Shown in pieces: positions 1-7,819 of a stretch of DNA of 64,000 nt. The notes beneath the pieces were generated by a model. That model was not told where the DNA came from, searched no databases, and saw nothing but the letters and a program-made list of their open reading frames with translations. Origin of the DNA: Erysipelotrichaceae bacterium (GTDB lineage: Bacteria; Bacillota_I; Bacilli_A; Erysipelotrichales; Erysipelotrichaceae); NCBI GenBank assembly GCA_017431825.1, contig JAFRKI010000016.1:103445-167444 (forward strand), in the 5' to 3' direction. A program made the translations under genes and the position numbers. Each line of letters begins with the position of its first letter. Position 1 is the stretch's first letter.

Positions 1-312
1 TACTGGAACGAAGTCGAATACAATATGTTCGTATATGTCGGCAAGGATCCTGATTCCGGGCAGCTGGTACTGGTACCTGGCCTTTACGATTCAGAACCGG
101 GCGGAACCTATACTTTCAGCAGCGTCGAGAAGACGGGCGAAGTATATGTCGTCGACTGCTATCTTATAGTCAACACCAGTTCAAACAGGAAGTTCACCTT
201 TGATCTGACGGACTTCGCCAACGGCAAGATCAAGTTCGAAGGCAAAGCCATGTACTATGGCGGTCCTGATTTTGAAACGGCTTACGGCGAATATGCCAAG
301 AAACATCATTAA
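1..312 (+). CDS. 3' end of an unknown protein (truncated by window start)
   Basis: The reading frame is open from the first base and ends at a TAA, so this is the C-terminal part (about 103 residues) of a gene that begins outside the window. An internal ATG at 25 has no ribosome binding site, which also favours a truncated gene. The visible part is rich in aromatic and beta-branched residues with alternating polar positions, as in small beta-sheet domains; no signal, membrane segment or known motif is visible. The next gene starts 18 nt downstream with its own strong ribosome binding site, so the two probably share a transcript. I do not recognise the family. Confidence 0.6.
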   Translation, partial: YWNEVEYNMFVYVGKDPDSGQLVLVPGLYDSEPGGTYTFSSVEKTGEVYVVDCYLIVNTSSNRKFTFDLTDFANGKIKFEGKAMYYGGPDFETAYGEYAKKHH

Positions 313-330
313 GCATAAAGGAGAAACACG

Positions 331-885
331 ATGGGTTTATTAGACAAACTGATCCAGGAAGGCGCTAAGATCATTGAAGAAAACGTCTCTCCTGAAGACA
401 AGGAAAAAGTAGGAGAATTCCTGACCAACCTCAAGGATGGCATCGGTGACTTAGCCGGTGAGCTGAAGGATAAAGTCGGTGACATCAATCTGGAAGAACT
501 CAAGGGTGCTTTGAATGCCGAAAAGAGCAGTGAAAGCAGCTATGATGAATCCTATTTTGAAGAAGATCCGACTGATACCAGGACCTGCAAGGAAAAGATC
601 CTGGGAGTCCTGAAGAGCGAATTCCCTGAATATGAAGCAAGAGAAGAAGTATCACCCAGAGAACTGGGCGGTACCGGTAAGTTCATGGATTACTCCATTC
701 TGGTTTCCAAGGACGGAGCTCCTAAGCTGGCCATCATGCTGATAGGCAAGACGACCGCCTCCCACAGGGAATACCGCTGGAGCCGGGAATTTGCCGAAAG
801 CAAAGGCATTCCGTTCATCAACTTCATCCATTTCTATCCTAATAAGATAGACTACATCACCCAAAGACTGCACAAATATCTGTAG
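331..885 (+). CDS. Hypothetical protein, helical N-terminus plus alpha/beta C-terminal domain
   Basis: 184 residues preceded by a good Shine-Dalgarno (AAGGAGA). Residues 1-65 are charged amphipathic helix with repeated KDGIGDL / KDKVGDI blocks, similar in style to the small helical proteins at 7265-7741 and 15927-16448. A Ser/Asp/Glu linker follows, then a C-terminal domain (about 90-184) with the pattern MDYSILVSKDGAPKLAIMLIGK and a later GIPFINFIHFYPN. That pattern resembles small alpha/beta domains seen in gut Firmicutes and could have a nuclease-like fold, but this is a guess from texture only. It lies between the truncated first gene and the RT gene. Function unknown. Confidence 0.7.
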   Translation: MGLLDKLIQEGAKIIEENVSPEDKEKVGEFLTNLKDGIGDLAGELKDKVGDINLEELKGALNAEKSSESSYDESYFEEDPTDTRTCKEKILGVLKSEFPEYEAREEVSPRELGGTGKFMDYSILVSKDGAPKLAIMLIGKTTASHREYRWSREFAESKGIPFINFIHFYPNKIDYITQRLHKYL

Positions 886-917
886 TTTTGGCATAAGAAA
901 GAGAAATGCAATAATGC

Positions 918-1002
918 GCCTGCGGCGGCTGCAGCATGATCCCTTGAATACTTTGCAGGCAGCAGGATCATGTACCGGCCGGTATCACACGAAATTTCGT
1001 GT
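918..1002. repeat. Cluster of inverted repeats upstream of the reverse transcriptase
   Basis: The gap between 885 and the RT start holds several self-complementary elements: GCCTGC (918-923) with GCAGGC (955-960); CATGATCC (935-942) with GGATCATG (965-972); the 12-bp palindrome TACCGGCCGGTA starting at 973; and a perfect 16-bp palindrome ACACGAAATTTCGTGT (987-1002). The first two stems interleave, so they would be mutually exclusive or form a pseudoknot. A T-rich run follows. It could be a terminator, an operator or a structured RNA linked to the RT; the sequence alone does not decide. Confidence 0.5.
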
Positions 1003-1034
1003 TTCAAAGTGTTTTCTCTTTCTTTTTATTTCCT

Positions 1035-2291
1035 ATGACCATACTGAACGAACTGAGCAGAAAAGATGTCTGGCAGGACTTCCTTGAATACAAGCTGAAA
1101 AAGAACCAGCTTAGCAGGAAGGAAGCGGCCGAACTGGAAGCATTCATCGATAATGAAGACTACCTCAGGGTAACTGAGACTTTTTCTTTTGATTATCCTC
1201 ATAAGAAGTATCTCTCCAAGATCGGCAGCAGCAAGAAGAGGGTAGTATACACTTACTCTAAGGATGAGACCTGGGTACTTAAACTGCTGGCCTATCTCCT
1301 GTATAAGTATGACGACAGGATATCCGCTTCCTGTTACTCATTCAGAAAGAATAAGACATCCAAATCGGCCTTTGATGCCATCCTGAAGATCAGAGATCTT
1401 GATGACAGATACGTCCTGAAACTCGATATCCACGATTACTTCAATTCCATCGATGCCGACGAGCTGCTCAGGATCCTGGAAGAGATCATCAGCGATGATA
1501 AGGAACTGCTGGAGCTATTAAGGAATCTCCTTAAGCAGGACCGATGCTACTCTGGTGATGAACTCATAGAAGAGAAAAGAGGAGCCATGGCCGGTGTGCC
1601 TCTGGCATCTTTTTTTGCGAACGTGTATCTGTTAAGTCTTGATGAGACGTTCGCAAAGAAGGGCATCCCTTATTTCCGCTATTCCGATGACATCATCATC
1701 TTTGCGGGAAGCAGGGCAGAAAGAGATGAGTGCTACAGACTGGTAAAGGAAGAGCTGGAAAGAAAGAAGCTGACGCTCAATCCTGATAAGCTGATGTATG
1801 CCGATCCCCATGAAGGTTTTGAATTCCTGGGCTTCAGCTATAAGGAAGGCATCATCGACATGTCGGCAGTTACCATCAGGAAGATGAAAGGAAAGATCAG
1901 AAGGAAAGCCCATAAGATATACCGCTGGAAGGAAAGAAACGGCCGTTCCTTCAAGGAAGCTGCCAGAACGATGATCAGGAGCTTTGATCACCGTTTCTAT
2001 GATCTTAACGGTAACCGTGACTTTACCTGGATCAGATTCTATTTTCCGCTGATCAATGACGATAAGGGGCTGCATGAGATCGATGAATACATGCAGATGT
2101 ACTTAAGATATCTTTACAGCGGCAGGCACTACAAGGGAAACTACAGGGTAGGATACGAAGATCTCAAGAAACTGGGATACACGCCGCTGGTGGCTGAATA
2201 TCATCAGTGGAAGAAGGACAACGCCCTGCTCGATAGGAAAAACCGCTTAAGCGATGATATGATGAAAGTGAAAGAAGAGGAAAAACCATGA
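1035..2291 (+). CDS. Stand-alone reverse transcriptase (group II-like RT, no endonuclease domain)
   Basis: About 418 residues with recognisable RT blocks in order: RT2-like (KRVVYTYSKDETWVLKLL to YSFRKNKTSKSA), catalytic block A (YVLKLDIHDYFNSID), block B (GAMAGVPLASFFANVYL), catalytic block C (FRYSDDIIIF, a YxDD motif), then LTLNPDK and FEFLGFSY. There is no HNH endonuclease domain, and I saw no group II intron domain V nearby, so it is not an obvious intron maturase. The retron-specific NAxxH and VTG signatures are not evident. A basic C-terminal region with a GYTPLV motif follows. An in-frame GTG at 999 lies inside a palindrome; I prefer ATG 1035, though neither start has a clear ribosome binding site. 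The stop overlaps the start of the nucleoside hydrolase (ATGA), implying coupled translation. Function unknown. Confidence 0.85.
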   Translation: MTILNELSRKDVWQDFLEYKLKKNQLSRKEAAELEAFIDNEDYLRVTETFSFDYPHKKYLSKIGSSKKRVVYTYSKDETWVLKLLAYLLYKYDDRISASCYSFRKNKTSKSAFDAILKIRDLDDRYVLKLDIHDYFNSIDADELLRILEEIISDDKELLELLRNLLKQDRCYSGDELIEEKRGAMAGVPLASFFANVYLLSLDETFAKKGIPYFRYSDDIIIFAGSRAERDECYRLVKEELERKKLTLNPDKLMYADPHEGFEFLGFSYKEGIIDMSAVTIRKMKGKIRRKAHKIYRWKERNGRSFKEAARTMIRSFDHRFYDLNGNRDFTWIRFYFPLINDDKGLHEIDEYMQMYLRYLYSGRHYKGNYRVGYEDLKKLGYTPLVAEYHQWKKDNALLDRKNRLSDDMMKVKEEEKP

Positions 2292-3271
2292 GAAAGATAA
2301 TAATCGATACTGATACCGGTTCCGATGATGCCGTAGCCGTGATGATGTGTTTAAGGGAGCCGTCAGTTGAAGTGCTGGCTCTTACTACCGTATCCGGTAA
2401 CGTGCCTCTGGAACAGGCCACGCTGAACTGTCTGATGTCGGCCGAGATAGCTGTGGGAGCGGAAAACGTTCCTCCTGTCTATATGGGAGCTGACAGACCT
2501 TTGATAAGGAGCAGAGTCCATGCCAGAAACGTCCACGGCAATGACGGCATGTCCGACTGCGACCTGATACATCCGACCGTTAAGCCGGTCGAAGGCGTCC
2601 ATGCGTGTGATGCGATCATCGATCTGGTAAGGAAGTATCCTGATGAAATAGAGATAGCCGTCATCGGTCCGGTGACCAATCTGGCTCTGGCTATGATGAA
2701 GGAACCGGAAACCATGAAGCATCTCAAATGCATCTGGACCATGGGCACCACCGGTTTCGGCAACGGCAATACCACGCCGGTTTCGGAATTCAACGTCTAT
2801 GCGGATGCGGAGGCCTATCAGATCATGATGGACTTCGGTGTTCATGTCTATGTGGGCGGTTATGACTTATGCATCAGCGCCGCCGCCTGGTTCGATGAAG
2901 ACACGAAGAGGCTTCTCGATTCGGGATCGAAGGCCGCCGAGTATGCCGTTAAGTGCAACGAGGCCCTGGCACAGTTCTGTTATGCGATAGGCGGGGAGAG
3001 AAGGATAGACCTGCCTGATGCCGTATCGCTGTCACCGATGCTTTGGAGCGACGTCATAAAGAAGGCCAGTCCTTGCGTATCCCACGTCTGTACCGAGCAC
3101 AACGAGTGCTACGGTCAGGTCATCTTCTATGACGGCAGGATGCTGGCAGGAATGGGACCGGGCTTTGAAGGCGAATACTACGGCAAGAAGGAACCAAACT
3201 GTACGGTCATCTACGAATTAGACAACGATCTGTACAAGAAACGTCTGGAAGCTCTGCTGATAAACGAGTAA
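2288..3271 (+). CDS. Inosine-uridine-type nucleoside hydrolase, RT-linked
   Basis: 327 residues. The N-terminus carries the calcium-site motif DTDTGSDDAVAV (family DTDPGxDDA) and the middle has SEFNVYADAEA, both typical of IU-nucleoside hydrolases that cleave the N-glycosidic bond of ribonucleosides. In the C-terminal active-site loop, where many members have HDPL, this protein reads IDLPDAVSLSP: the Asp is kept but the catalytic-type His is absent, so specificity or rate may differ. The start codon overlaps the RT stop by 4 nt. A strong terminator follows directly, so RT and hydrolase end one transcription unit. A second family member with intact HDPL lies at 62539-63573. Confidence 0.88.
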   Translation: MRKIIIDTDTGSDDAVAVMMCLREPSVEVLALTTVSGNVPLEQATLNCLMSAEIAVGAENVPPVYMGADRPLIRSRVHARNVHGNDGMSDCDLIHPTVKPVEGVHACDAIIDLVRKYPDEIEIAVIGPVTNLALAMMKEPETMKHLKCIWTMGTTGFGNGNTTPVSEFNVYADAEAYQIMMDFGVHVYVGGYDLCISAAAWFDEDTKRLLDSGSKAAEYAVKCNEALAQFCYAIGGERRIDLPDAVSLSPMLWSDVIKKASPCVSHVCTEHNECYGQVIFYDGRMLAGMGPGFEGEYYGKKEPNCTVIYELDNDLYKKRLEALLINE

Positions 3272-3277
3272 AAGAAA

Positions 3278-3305
3278 ACAGCTATCATCAGATAGCTGTT
3301 TTTTT
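3278..3305. terminator. Bidirectional intrinsic terminator
   Basis: A 9-bp stem ACAGCTATC / GATAGCTGT with a 4-nt loop, followed by seven T and preceded by an A-rich run. It closes the RT/nucleoside hydrolase unit and the convergent gene that ends at 3307. Confidence 0.92.
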
Positions 3306-3306
3306 A

Positions 3307-4119
3307 TCATCTGTGTTTCTTAGATCCGCCGAATCCGCTTGGGCCGTTTTTCTTGCCCTTGCCTCCCGGACCGCTTTGTGTACCGTGATTGCCGAATCCG
3401 GTATTCTTTTTCGGACCGCCCGGATTGGTATTGTAGCGTACACCGCCGCTTGGTGCCGTGTAGTAACCGTACGGATTGACTTTCTGTCTTACGGTGATCT
3501 TCTTGGTCTGAGGTGCCAGAGGTCTTACGACGTTACGCGGACGTGGAGTGATGGTCCTGCGCACATGGACCGGAGGCCTTCTCTTTGTGCCTAACAGCGA
3601 ATGGAACAGCATCTTCAGCAGGCTCGGTTTCTTCGGACGGACGATGGTCCTGAGTCTGTGAGCGGCACCGATGGTAGCCAGCACGATAGCCGCTGAAGTC
3701 AGGAAGGAACCGTCGGAATTGAACAGTGAAGCAGTCGAAGTGTTCTTGGAGATATCCTCATACTCATCACCGTTGGTGACAGATAATTCGACACCGTATT
3801 CTTCAAAAGCCTGAGCGACGACGGCAGCCTGCTTGAGCGTCAGGTTGGCTGCTATCTCTACCGGAATGTTGTTTACCAGATTTCTGGCACTGATGGTCGT
3901 ATAACCCAGCACATCTTCCAGCAGGTCGATGACTTCAGCCTTCTTGGCTGAACCCAGACCGGTGATATAGATCGCATAGTTTCCGGTACTTACAGTATTT
4001 GCGTTTTCATCGATCAGCACATATGATCTTTCTTCTGCACTCACGGCTGAACCGCAGCCCGGGCAGTATGCCATATCATTCGATAATTCTCTTCCGCAAT
4101 ACGGACAATATGATGACAT
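3307..4119 (-). CDS. Zinc-ribbon protein with L7/L12-like domain and basic Gly-rich tail
   Basis: 270 residues. Residues 1-25 form a zinc ribbon (CPYC and CPGC pairs). Residues about 45-115 read like the C-terminal domain of ribosomal protein L7/L12 (AEVIDLLEDVLGY, SARNLVNNIPVEI, then an AxAFEEYGVELSV ending). A short hydrophobic stretch (AAIVLATIGAAH) follows, then an arginine/lysine-, proline- and glycine-rich disordered tail ending in HR. A Shine-Dalgarno (GAGGAGG) precedes the ATG. It is likely a cytosolic or membrane-associated protein that binds nucleic acid or ribosomes through the tail, but this is inference; I know no assigned function for this domain order. Confidence 0.75.
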   Translation of the reverse strand: MSSYCPYCGRELSNDMAYCPGCGSAVSAEERSYVLIDENANTVSTGNYAIYITGLGSAKKAEVIDLLEDVLGYTTISARNLVNNIPVEIAANLTLKQAAVVAQAFEEYGVELSVTNGDEYEDISKNTSTASLFNSDGSFLTSAAIVLATIGAAHRLRTIVRPKKPSLLKMLFHSLLGTKRRPPVHVRRTITPRPRNVVRPLAPQTKKITVRQKVNPYGYYTAPSGGVRYNTNPGGPKKNTGFGNHGTQSGPGGKGKKNGPSGFGGSKKHR

Positions 4120-4267
4120 TTGCTAATCCTCCTCATCTGCTTTTATTTTAAAATATGCATAAGGAACTTTTGTATTTTTAATAAAAAAAAGAACAGGATT
4201 ACCGCTGCATACAGATCTTTCGCTGCTAAGGGAAAAGGAAATTTCCTACCCTTTTGAAGACGGTTTT

Positions 4268-4296
4268 TTGATTTTAGATTATACTTCCCGTAAAAT
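4268..4296 (+). promoter_or_regulatory. Predicted sigma-A promoter of the surface protein gene
   Basis: TTGATT at 4268-4273 and TAAAAT at 4291-4296 with a 17-bp spacer, about 47 nt upstream of the ATG at 4343. Confidence 0.6.
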
Positions 4297-4342
4297 AAAA
4301 TATAAGAGGAAAACTGACGTTTTTTGTGTAAAGGAGGAAAAA

Positions 4343-7135
4343 ATGAACAGACTGCTCAGAAAAATACTGATCCTGTTTATCGCGGTCTTCGTGCTGTTTG
4401 CGCATGTGCCTTCCGCCTGCCGTAATACCGTTATGGCAGAAGAAGATGAAAGCGCCGTAGTCGAAGAAACTGTCGAAGAGTCTGAGGATACAGGCGAAAC
4501 AGTAAACGAAGAAGAAGTAATAGTCGTTCAGGAAGAGCACAAGGAAGAAACGGTCACTGAAGCTCCTGCCGAAACCGTGCAGGAAGAAACCGTTAATGAT
4601 GAAAACGAAGAGACCGTTTCGGAAACCGGAGAAACCGATGAGATCATCGAAGTCACTGATGAAGAAGGTGAAGAAACCGAGATCCTTGATGAAGAGATGA
4701 ACGAGGAAGAAGAGGTCTCTGCCGAAGAAGAAGCCGAGATCGAATACGGTCCTCATGAATTCGTTGAAGAAGACGTTAACGGTCTTTATATCAGAGTAAC
4801 TGATTCCGATGGTGCTTTCCCGGTTGAGACGATCATGAAGACGGAGCCGGTAGCTGCGGAAGATGTTTTCGCTGCGGTCAGTGATGTGGTCGAAACCTCC
4901 ATCAGCGAGATCACGGCTGTCGATATCTCTTTCTGGTATGAAGACGAAGAGATCGAACCGATCCTTCCGGTAGACGTCGAAATAAGAGTAAACGGTGCTG
5001 ACGAAGATGTGGAACAGCAGATCGTTCATATCGATGATGACAACAATGCGGAGCTGGTAAAAGCCGTAATGAACAGCAATGGTGATATGACGATCGCTGA
5101 ATTCACGGTTGGTGAGTTCTCCACTTATGCGTTCGTCAAGAGCACCGAGAATGAGGAGGCTGAGACCAGAAACGATACTGATCCTGAAGTAATATCAGAT
5201 GTAGACGGGTTTAACAGAGTGATCGCTGAGCTGAATGCTGCTGGCGGATCAAAGACCATTAAACTTGCTGCGGATATTACGTATTCCGGTAATGTTACCT
5301 TGAATAACGGCACACTTACCATTCTGGGTGAAGGGCATGTGCTGACCGGTACTACTCTGCTTAAAAAAACAGCAGTAATGAATTTAGGTGAAGAAGGATA
5401 TAGTAAAACCTTGCAGTTTAAAAACAACGACAATACCAACTGTATTTTTGATGTAGGAGACAGCGCCGTTTTAAACATTTATAATGGCACGACCATTGGC
5501 CCGCACTCTTCGAGTGGCACTTCCGGCGGCATCCAGGCTCACAGCCAGTCTACGGTCAACATGTATGGCGGAACCATCACCGATTGTCATAGTACCGTAT
5601 CCGTTTCCGGCGGTTTATATTTTGATGGCAATTCTGTATTCAATATGCATGGCGGAACCATTACCGGATGCACTGGCATGCAGGGTGGAGCAATAGGCCT
5701 TTCCGGAGCAGCCCCGATCGGCGGTTCCGGCGAGAGTTCCGTGACTATGAACATGTATGGCGGCACTATCAGCAACTGTGTTGATAAATTCGTCGGAGGC
5801 GGAGCTATATGTGCATGGACCGCTTATCCGGTCACTATCAATATAAACGGAGGCACAATCACTAACTGTTCTTCTGTTTCTTATGGTTATGGAGGTGCTA
5901 TCTGCATATATACCACCAGCGATACAACATTCAACATGGGCGGTGGCACGATCACAGGCAGTAAATGTGGCGGAGCCGGATATGGCGGTGCGGTTTTCAT
6001 TTATGCGTCAAGTAATAACACAAGCATTAATTTCAATGCCGGTACCATCAAAAACAATACCGCAAAATTTGGCGCAGGCATAATGTCCTTTGGCGGCAAC
6101 ATAACCATTGCCAACGGCTTCGGTTTATACAACAATACAGCTTCAGACGGCGGTGATGATATCTATAATGCCGGCGGCAAAGTCAAATTAGGAACAGTCG
6201 ATACATCTGCGACCCTTTCTGGTTGCGGTCATAATATCGACGGCTGGTATGAAGATGCAGTAGAGCGTTGGAGCTACAGTGATTGCACCGGCAAAGAAGA
6301 CCATTTGGAGCTTTTTGAGCATGTCGGTGAAACTTACAGCGAAGAATACGGATTAAAGGCCGCTCACGGAGAGATCGTTTATACCTATACCTACACCGTT
6401 ATCTGGGTCAATTACGACGGTACGGTACTGGAAACCGATGAAGCAGTAGAAGAAGGTACGATACCGACTTATGACGGCGAAACACCGACCAGACCGGATT
6501 CATCAGAGTATACCTATACTTTCAATGGCTGGTCTCCTGAGATAACGGAAGCAAGTGAAAACATAACCTATACGGCCACTTTCACTGAGACGAAGATCCC
6601 TGAACCTTCAGGAGGCGGTACAGGCGGAGGTGATACTCCGGGAACTACTCCGAGCCAGTCACAGTCAGGCGGAACGGTAATACCGACTCCTCAGCCGACA
6701 CCAGAGCCGGAACCGGAGCCGGTACCCGATCCTACTCCTGAACCTGATCCGGGTCCAACACCAGACCCGAATCCTCCGATCGATCCTGATCCTACCCCTG
6801 GTGCTCTCAACCGCAGCTGGGCTCTGGTAAATCTTATCCTGACAGCTCTTACCACCTTACTGGCCTTCGGCATGTTAGCCACCAGAAGGAAGAAAGAGGA
6901 AGTCGAAGATGAAGAAGAAGTAAAGAGAAACAACTTCAAGCTTCTCGGACTAGTCCCTGCCATCGTCTCGATCGTCGTATTCCTCATTACCGAGGATATG
7001 AAGCAGCCGATGGTCATGACTGATAAATTCACTATCGTCATGGCAGCCATAGCCGTGGTCGGAGTACTGCTGGCATACTTTACCCGAAACCGGAGCAGGA
7101 ACCGGACACAGGATCCTGAACCGCAGATGTCGTAA
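4343..7135 (+). CDS. Large surface protein with beta-helix repeats and a multi-pass C-terminal membrane anchor
   Basis: 930 residues from the ATG at 4343, chosen because GGAGG lies 6-8 nt before it; an upstream in-frame ATG lacks this. Order: signal peptide (RLLRKILILFIAVFVLFAH), an extremely Glu/Thr/Val-rich acidic region (about 35-140), a domain of about 150 residues, a right-handed beta-helix region with repeated NMYGGTI(T/S)xC and GGAI motifs (about 400-610), a YTVIWVNYDGTVLETD to NGWSPEI module like the beta-grasp repeats of Gram-positive adhesins, a Pro/Glu/Asp tandem linker, then a WALVNLILTALTTLLAFGML helix, a charged stretch and two more membrane helices. No LPxTG sorting motif is present. 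It is probably a wall-spanning adhesin or matrix-binding protein. Confidence 0.85.
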   Translation: MNRLLRKILILFIAVFVLFAHVPSACRNTVMAEEDESAVVEETVEESEDTGETVNEEEVIVVQEEHKEETVTEAPAETVQEETVNDENEETVSETGETDEIIEVTDEEGEETEILDEEMNEEEEVSAEEEAEIEYGPHEFVEEDVNGLYIRVTDSDGAFPVETIMKTEPVAAEDVFAAVSDVVETSISEITAVDISFWYEDEEIEPILPVDVEIRVNGADEDVEQQIVHIDDDNNAELVKAVMNSNGDMTIAEFTVGEFSTYAFVKSTENEEAETRNDTDPEVISDVDGFNRVIAELNAAGGSKTIKLAADITYSGNVTLNNGTLTILGEGHVLTGTTLLKKTAVMNLGEEGYSKTLQFKNNDNTNCIFDVGDSAVLNIYNGTTIGPHSSSGTSGGIQAHSQSTVNMYGGTITDCHSTVSVSGGLYFDGNSVFNMHGGTITGCTGMQGGAIGLSGAAPIGGSGESSVTMNMYGGTISNCVDKFVGGGAICAWTAYPVTININGGTITNCSSVSYGYGGAICIYTTSDTTFNMGGGTITGSKCGGAGYGGAVFIYASSNNTSINFNAGTIKNNTAKFGAGIMSFGGNITIANGFGLYNNTASDGGDDIYNAGGKVKLGTVDTSATLSGCGHNIDGWYEDAVERWSYSDCTGKEDHLELFEHVGETYSEEYGLKAAHGEIVYTYTYTVIWVNYDGTVLETDEAVEEGTIPTYDGETPTRPDSSEYTYTFNGWSPEITEASENITYTATFTETKIPEPSGGGTGGGDTPGTTPSQSQSGGTVIPTPQPTPEPEPEPVPDPTPEPDPGPTPDPNPPIDPDPTPGALNRSWALVNLILTALTTLLAFGMLATRRKKEEVEDEEEVKRNNFKLLGLVPAIVSIVVFLITEDMKQPMVMTDKFTIVMAAIAVVGVLLAYFTRNRSRNRTQDPEPQMS
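5553..6060 (+). repeat. Beta-helix coding repeats (GGTI / GGAI units)
   Basis: Six degenerate in-frame units with core (V/F)NMxGGTI(T/S)xC occur about every 28-36 residues, alternating with GGAI. Related repeats form right-handed beta-helices in Chlamydia Pmp-like and pectate-lyase-like proteins. The DNA units are diverged, so this is an old protein repeat rather than a recent tandem duplication. Confidence 0.8.
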
Positions 7136-7161
7136 AGTATACTGATAATAAAAAAACACAA

Positions 7162-7186
7162 GCCATTCCTTGCGGATGGCTTTTTT
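7162..7186 (+). terminator. Intrinsic terminator of the surface protein gene
   Basis: Stem GCCAT-CC / GGATGGC with one bulged T, loop TTGC, and a run of six T, 27 nt after the stop codon at 7135. Confidence 0.85.
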
Positions 7187-7212
7187 ACGGAAATTTATGA
7201 TCATGATAATAA

Positions 7213-7240
7213 AACAGCCATCCGTTTCCGGATGACTGTT
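7213..7240. terminator. Intrinsic terminator between convergent genes
   Basis: Imperfect 11-bp stem AACAG-CATCCG / CGGATG-CTGTT with an A run on the left and T run on the right. It fits best as the terminator of the minus-strand gene ending at 7265. Confidence 0.75.
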
Positions 7241-7264
7241 TTCTTGTGTTTTGTTTAGACTGGC

Positions 7265-7741
7265 TTATGCTTCGGTCTTATTTTCGGTAGTATCGCTAAT
7301 TGTCTCAAGGGCTTCTTCAACTACTTCTTCTACAGCCTCTTTTACTTCTTCAGCTTCTTCTTTTCCATCAAAGAGATCAACTACACCATCTTTAAGATTT
7401 CCGGCAAGCTCAGTAGCCTTGTTTAAGGTCTCACCTGACTTGATACCTTCAACTGTCTTGTTGAATGTATTCTGGACATTCTTGGCGAATTCTCCGGACT
7501 TTACATCATCGACAGTCTTGGTAGCAAAATCGGCAACCTTACCGACAGCATCATCAGCTTTTCCAACGATATCGCCGGATTTTACGTCATTAACCAGGTT
7601 GTTGACTTTTTCCTTTGCAACATCAAGAATGTCTTTATCGTTTTCCTTAGCTTCTTTCTCGAGCTTTGAGATTGCTGCCGCTGCACCAGCTAATGCTGCT
7701 GCTCCAAGCAAACCACCTAAACCGCTTTTTTTCTTTGCCAT
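7265..7741 (-). CDS. Small helical protein, YtxH / apolipoprotein-like
   Basis: 158 residues. It starts with a short basic segment and a Gly/Ala-rich hydrophobic stretch (LGGLLGAAALAGAAAAI) that could insert in or lie on the membrane, followed by repeated amphipathic units of the form VxDVKSGDxVGK / VDDVKSGEFAK / VEGIKSGETLNK, and an acidic Glu/Val tail. The periodic KSG(D/E) units suggest a long helical rod or coiled coil. A good ribosome binding site (GGAGGT) precedes the ATG. Similar composition is seen in the proteins at 331-885 and 15927-16448. A stress-linked or envelope-associated role is possible, but function is unknown. Confidence 0.7.
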   Translation of the reverse strand: MAKKKSGLGGLLGAAALAGAAAAISKLEKEAKENDKDILDVAKEKVNNLVNDVKSGDIVGKADDAVGKVADFATKTVDDVKSGEFAKNVQNTFNKTVEGIKSGETLNKATELAGNLKDGVVDLFDGKEEAEEVKEAVEEVVEEALETISDTTENKTEA

Positions 7742-7819
7742 AGCAGATACCTCCTTCAGGTATTATTTTACTATAAGTAGATATAAAAATGTAAAATCTG
7801 AATGCTAAAATTATGCTAA

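Noticed and set aside
886..2291. Retron assignment for the RT and its upstream region
   Set aside because: NAxxH and VTG signatures are not evident and no clear msr-msd fold with flanking a1/a2 repeats could be drawn; kept only as a possibility in the findings.
900..2300. Group II intron or diversity-generating retroelement
   Set aside because: No domain V/VI-like hairpin, no endonuclease domain, and no template/variable repeat pair seen around the RT.
4274..5029. Long minus-strand open frame opposite the surface protein
   Set aside because: Produced by Glu/Val/Thr codon bias of the acidic repeat; it lacks a start site and a meaningful product.
5553..6060. Possible CRISPR-like direct repeats
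   Set aside because: Units are degenerate, in frame and of unequal length; they are protein repeats.
6600..7135. LPxTG sortase signal at the end of the surface protein
   Set aside because: The C-terminus has three membrane helices and no LPxTG-like pentapeptide.
7251..7808. Plus-strand open frame of 185 codons rich in Ser/Phe/Ala
   Set aside because: Shadow of the helical protein gene on the opposite strand, whose repeats and ribosome binding site are convincing.
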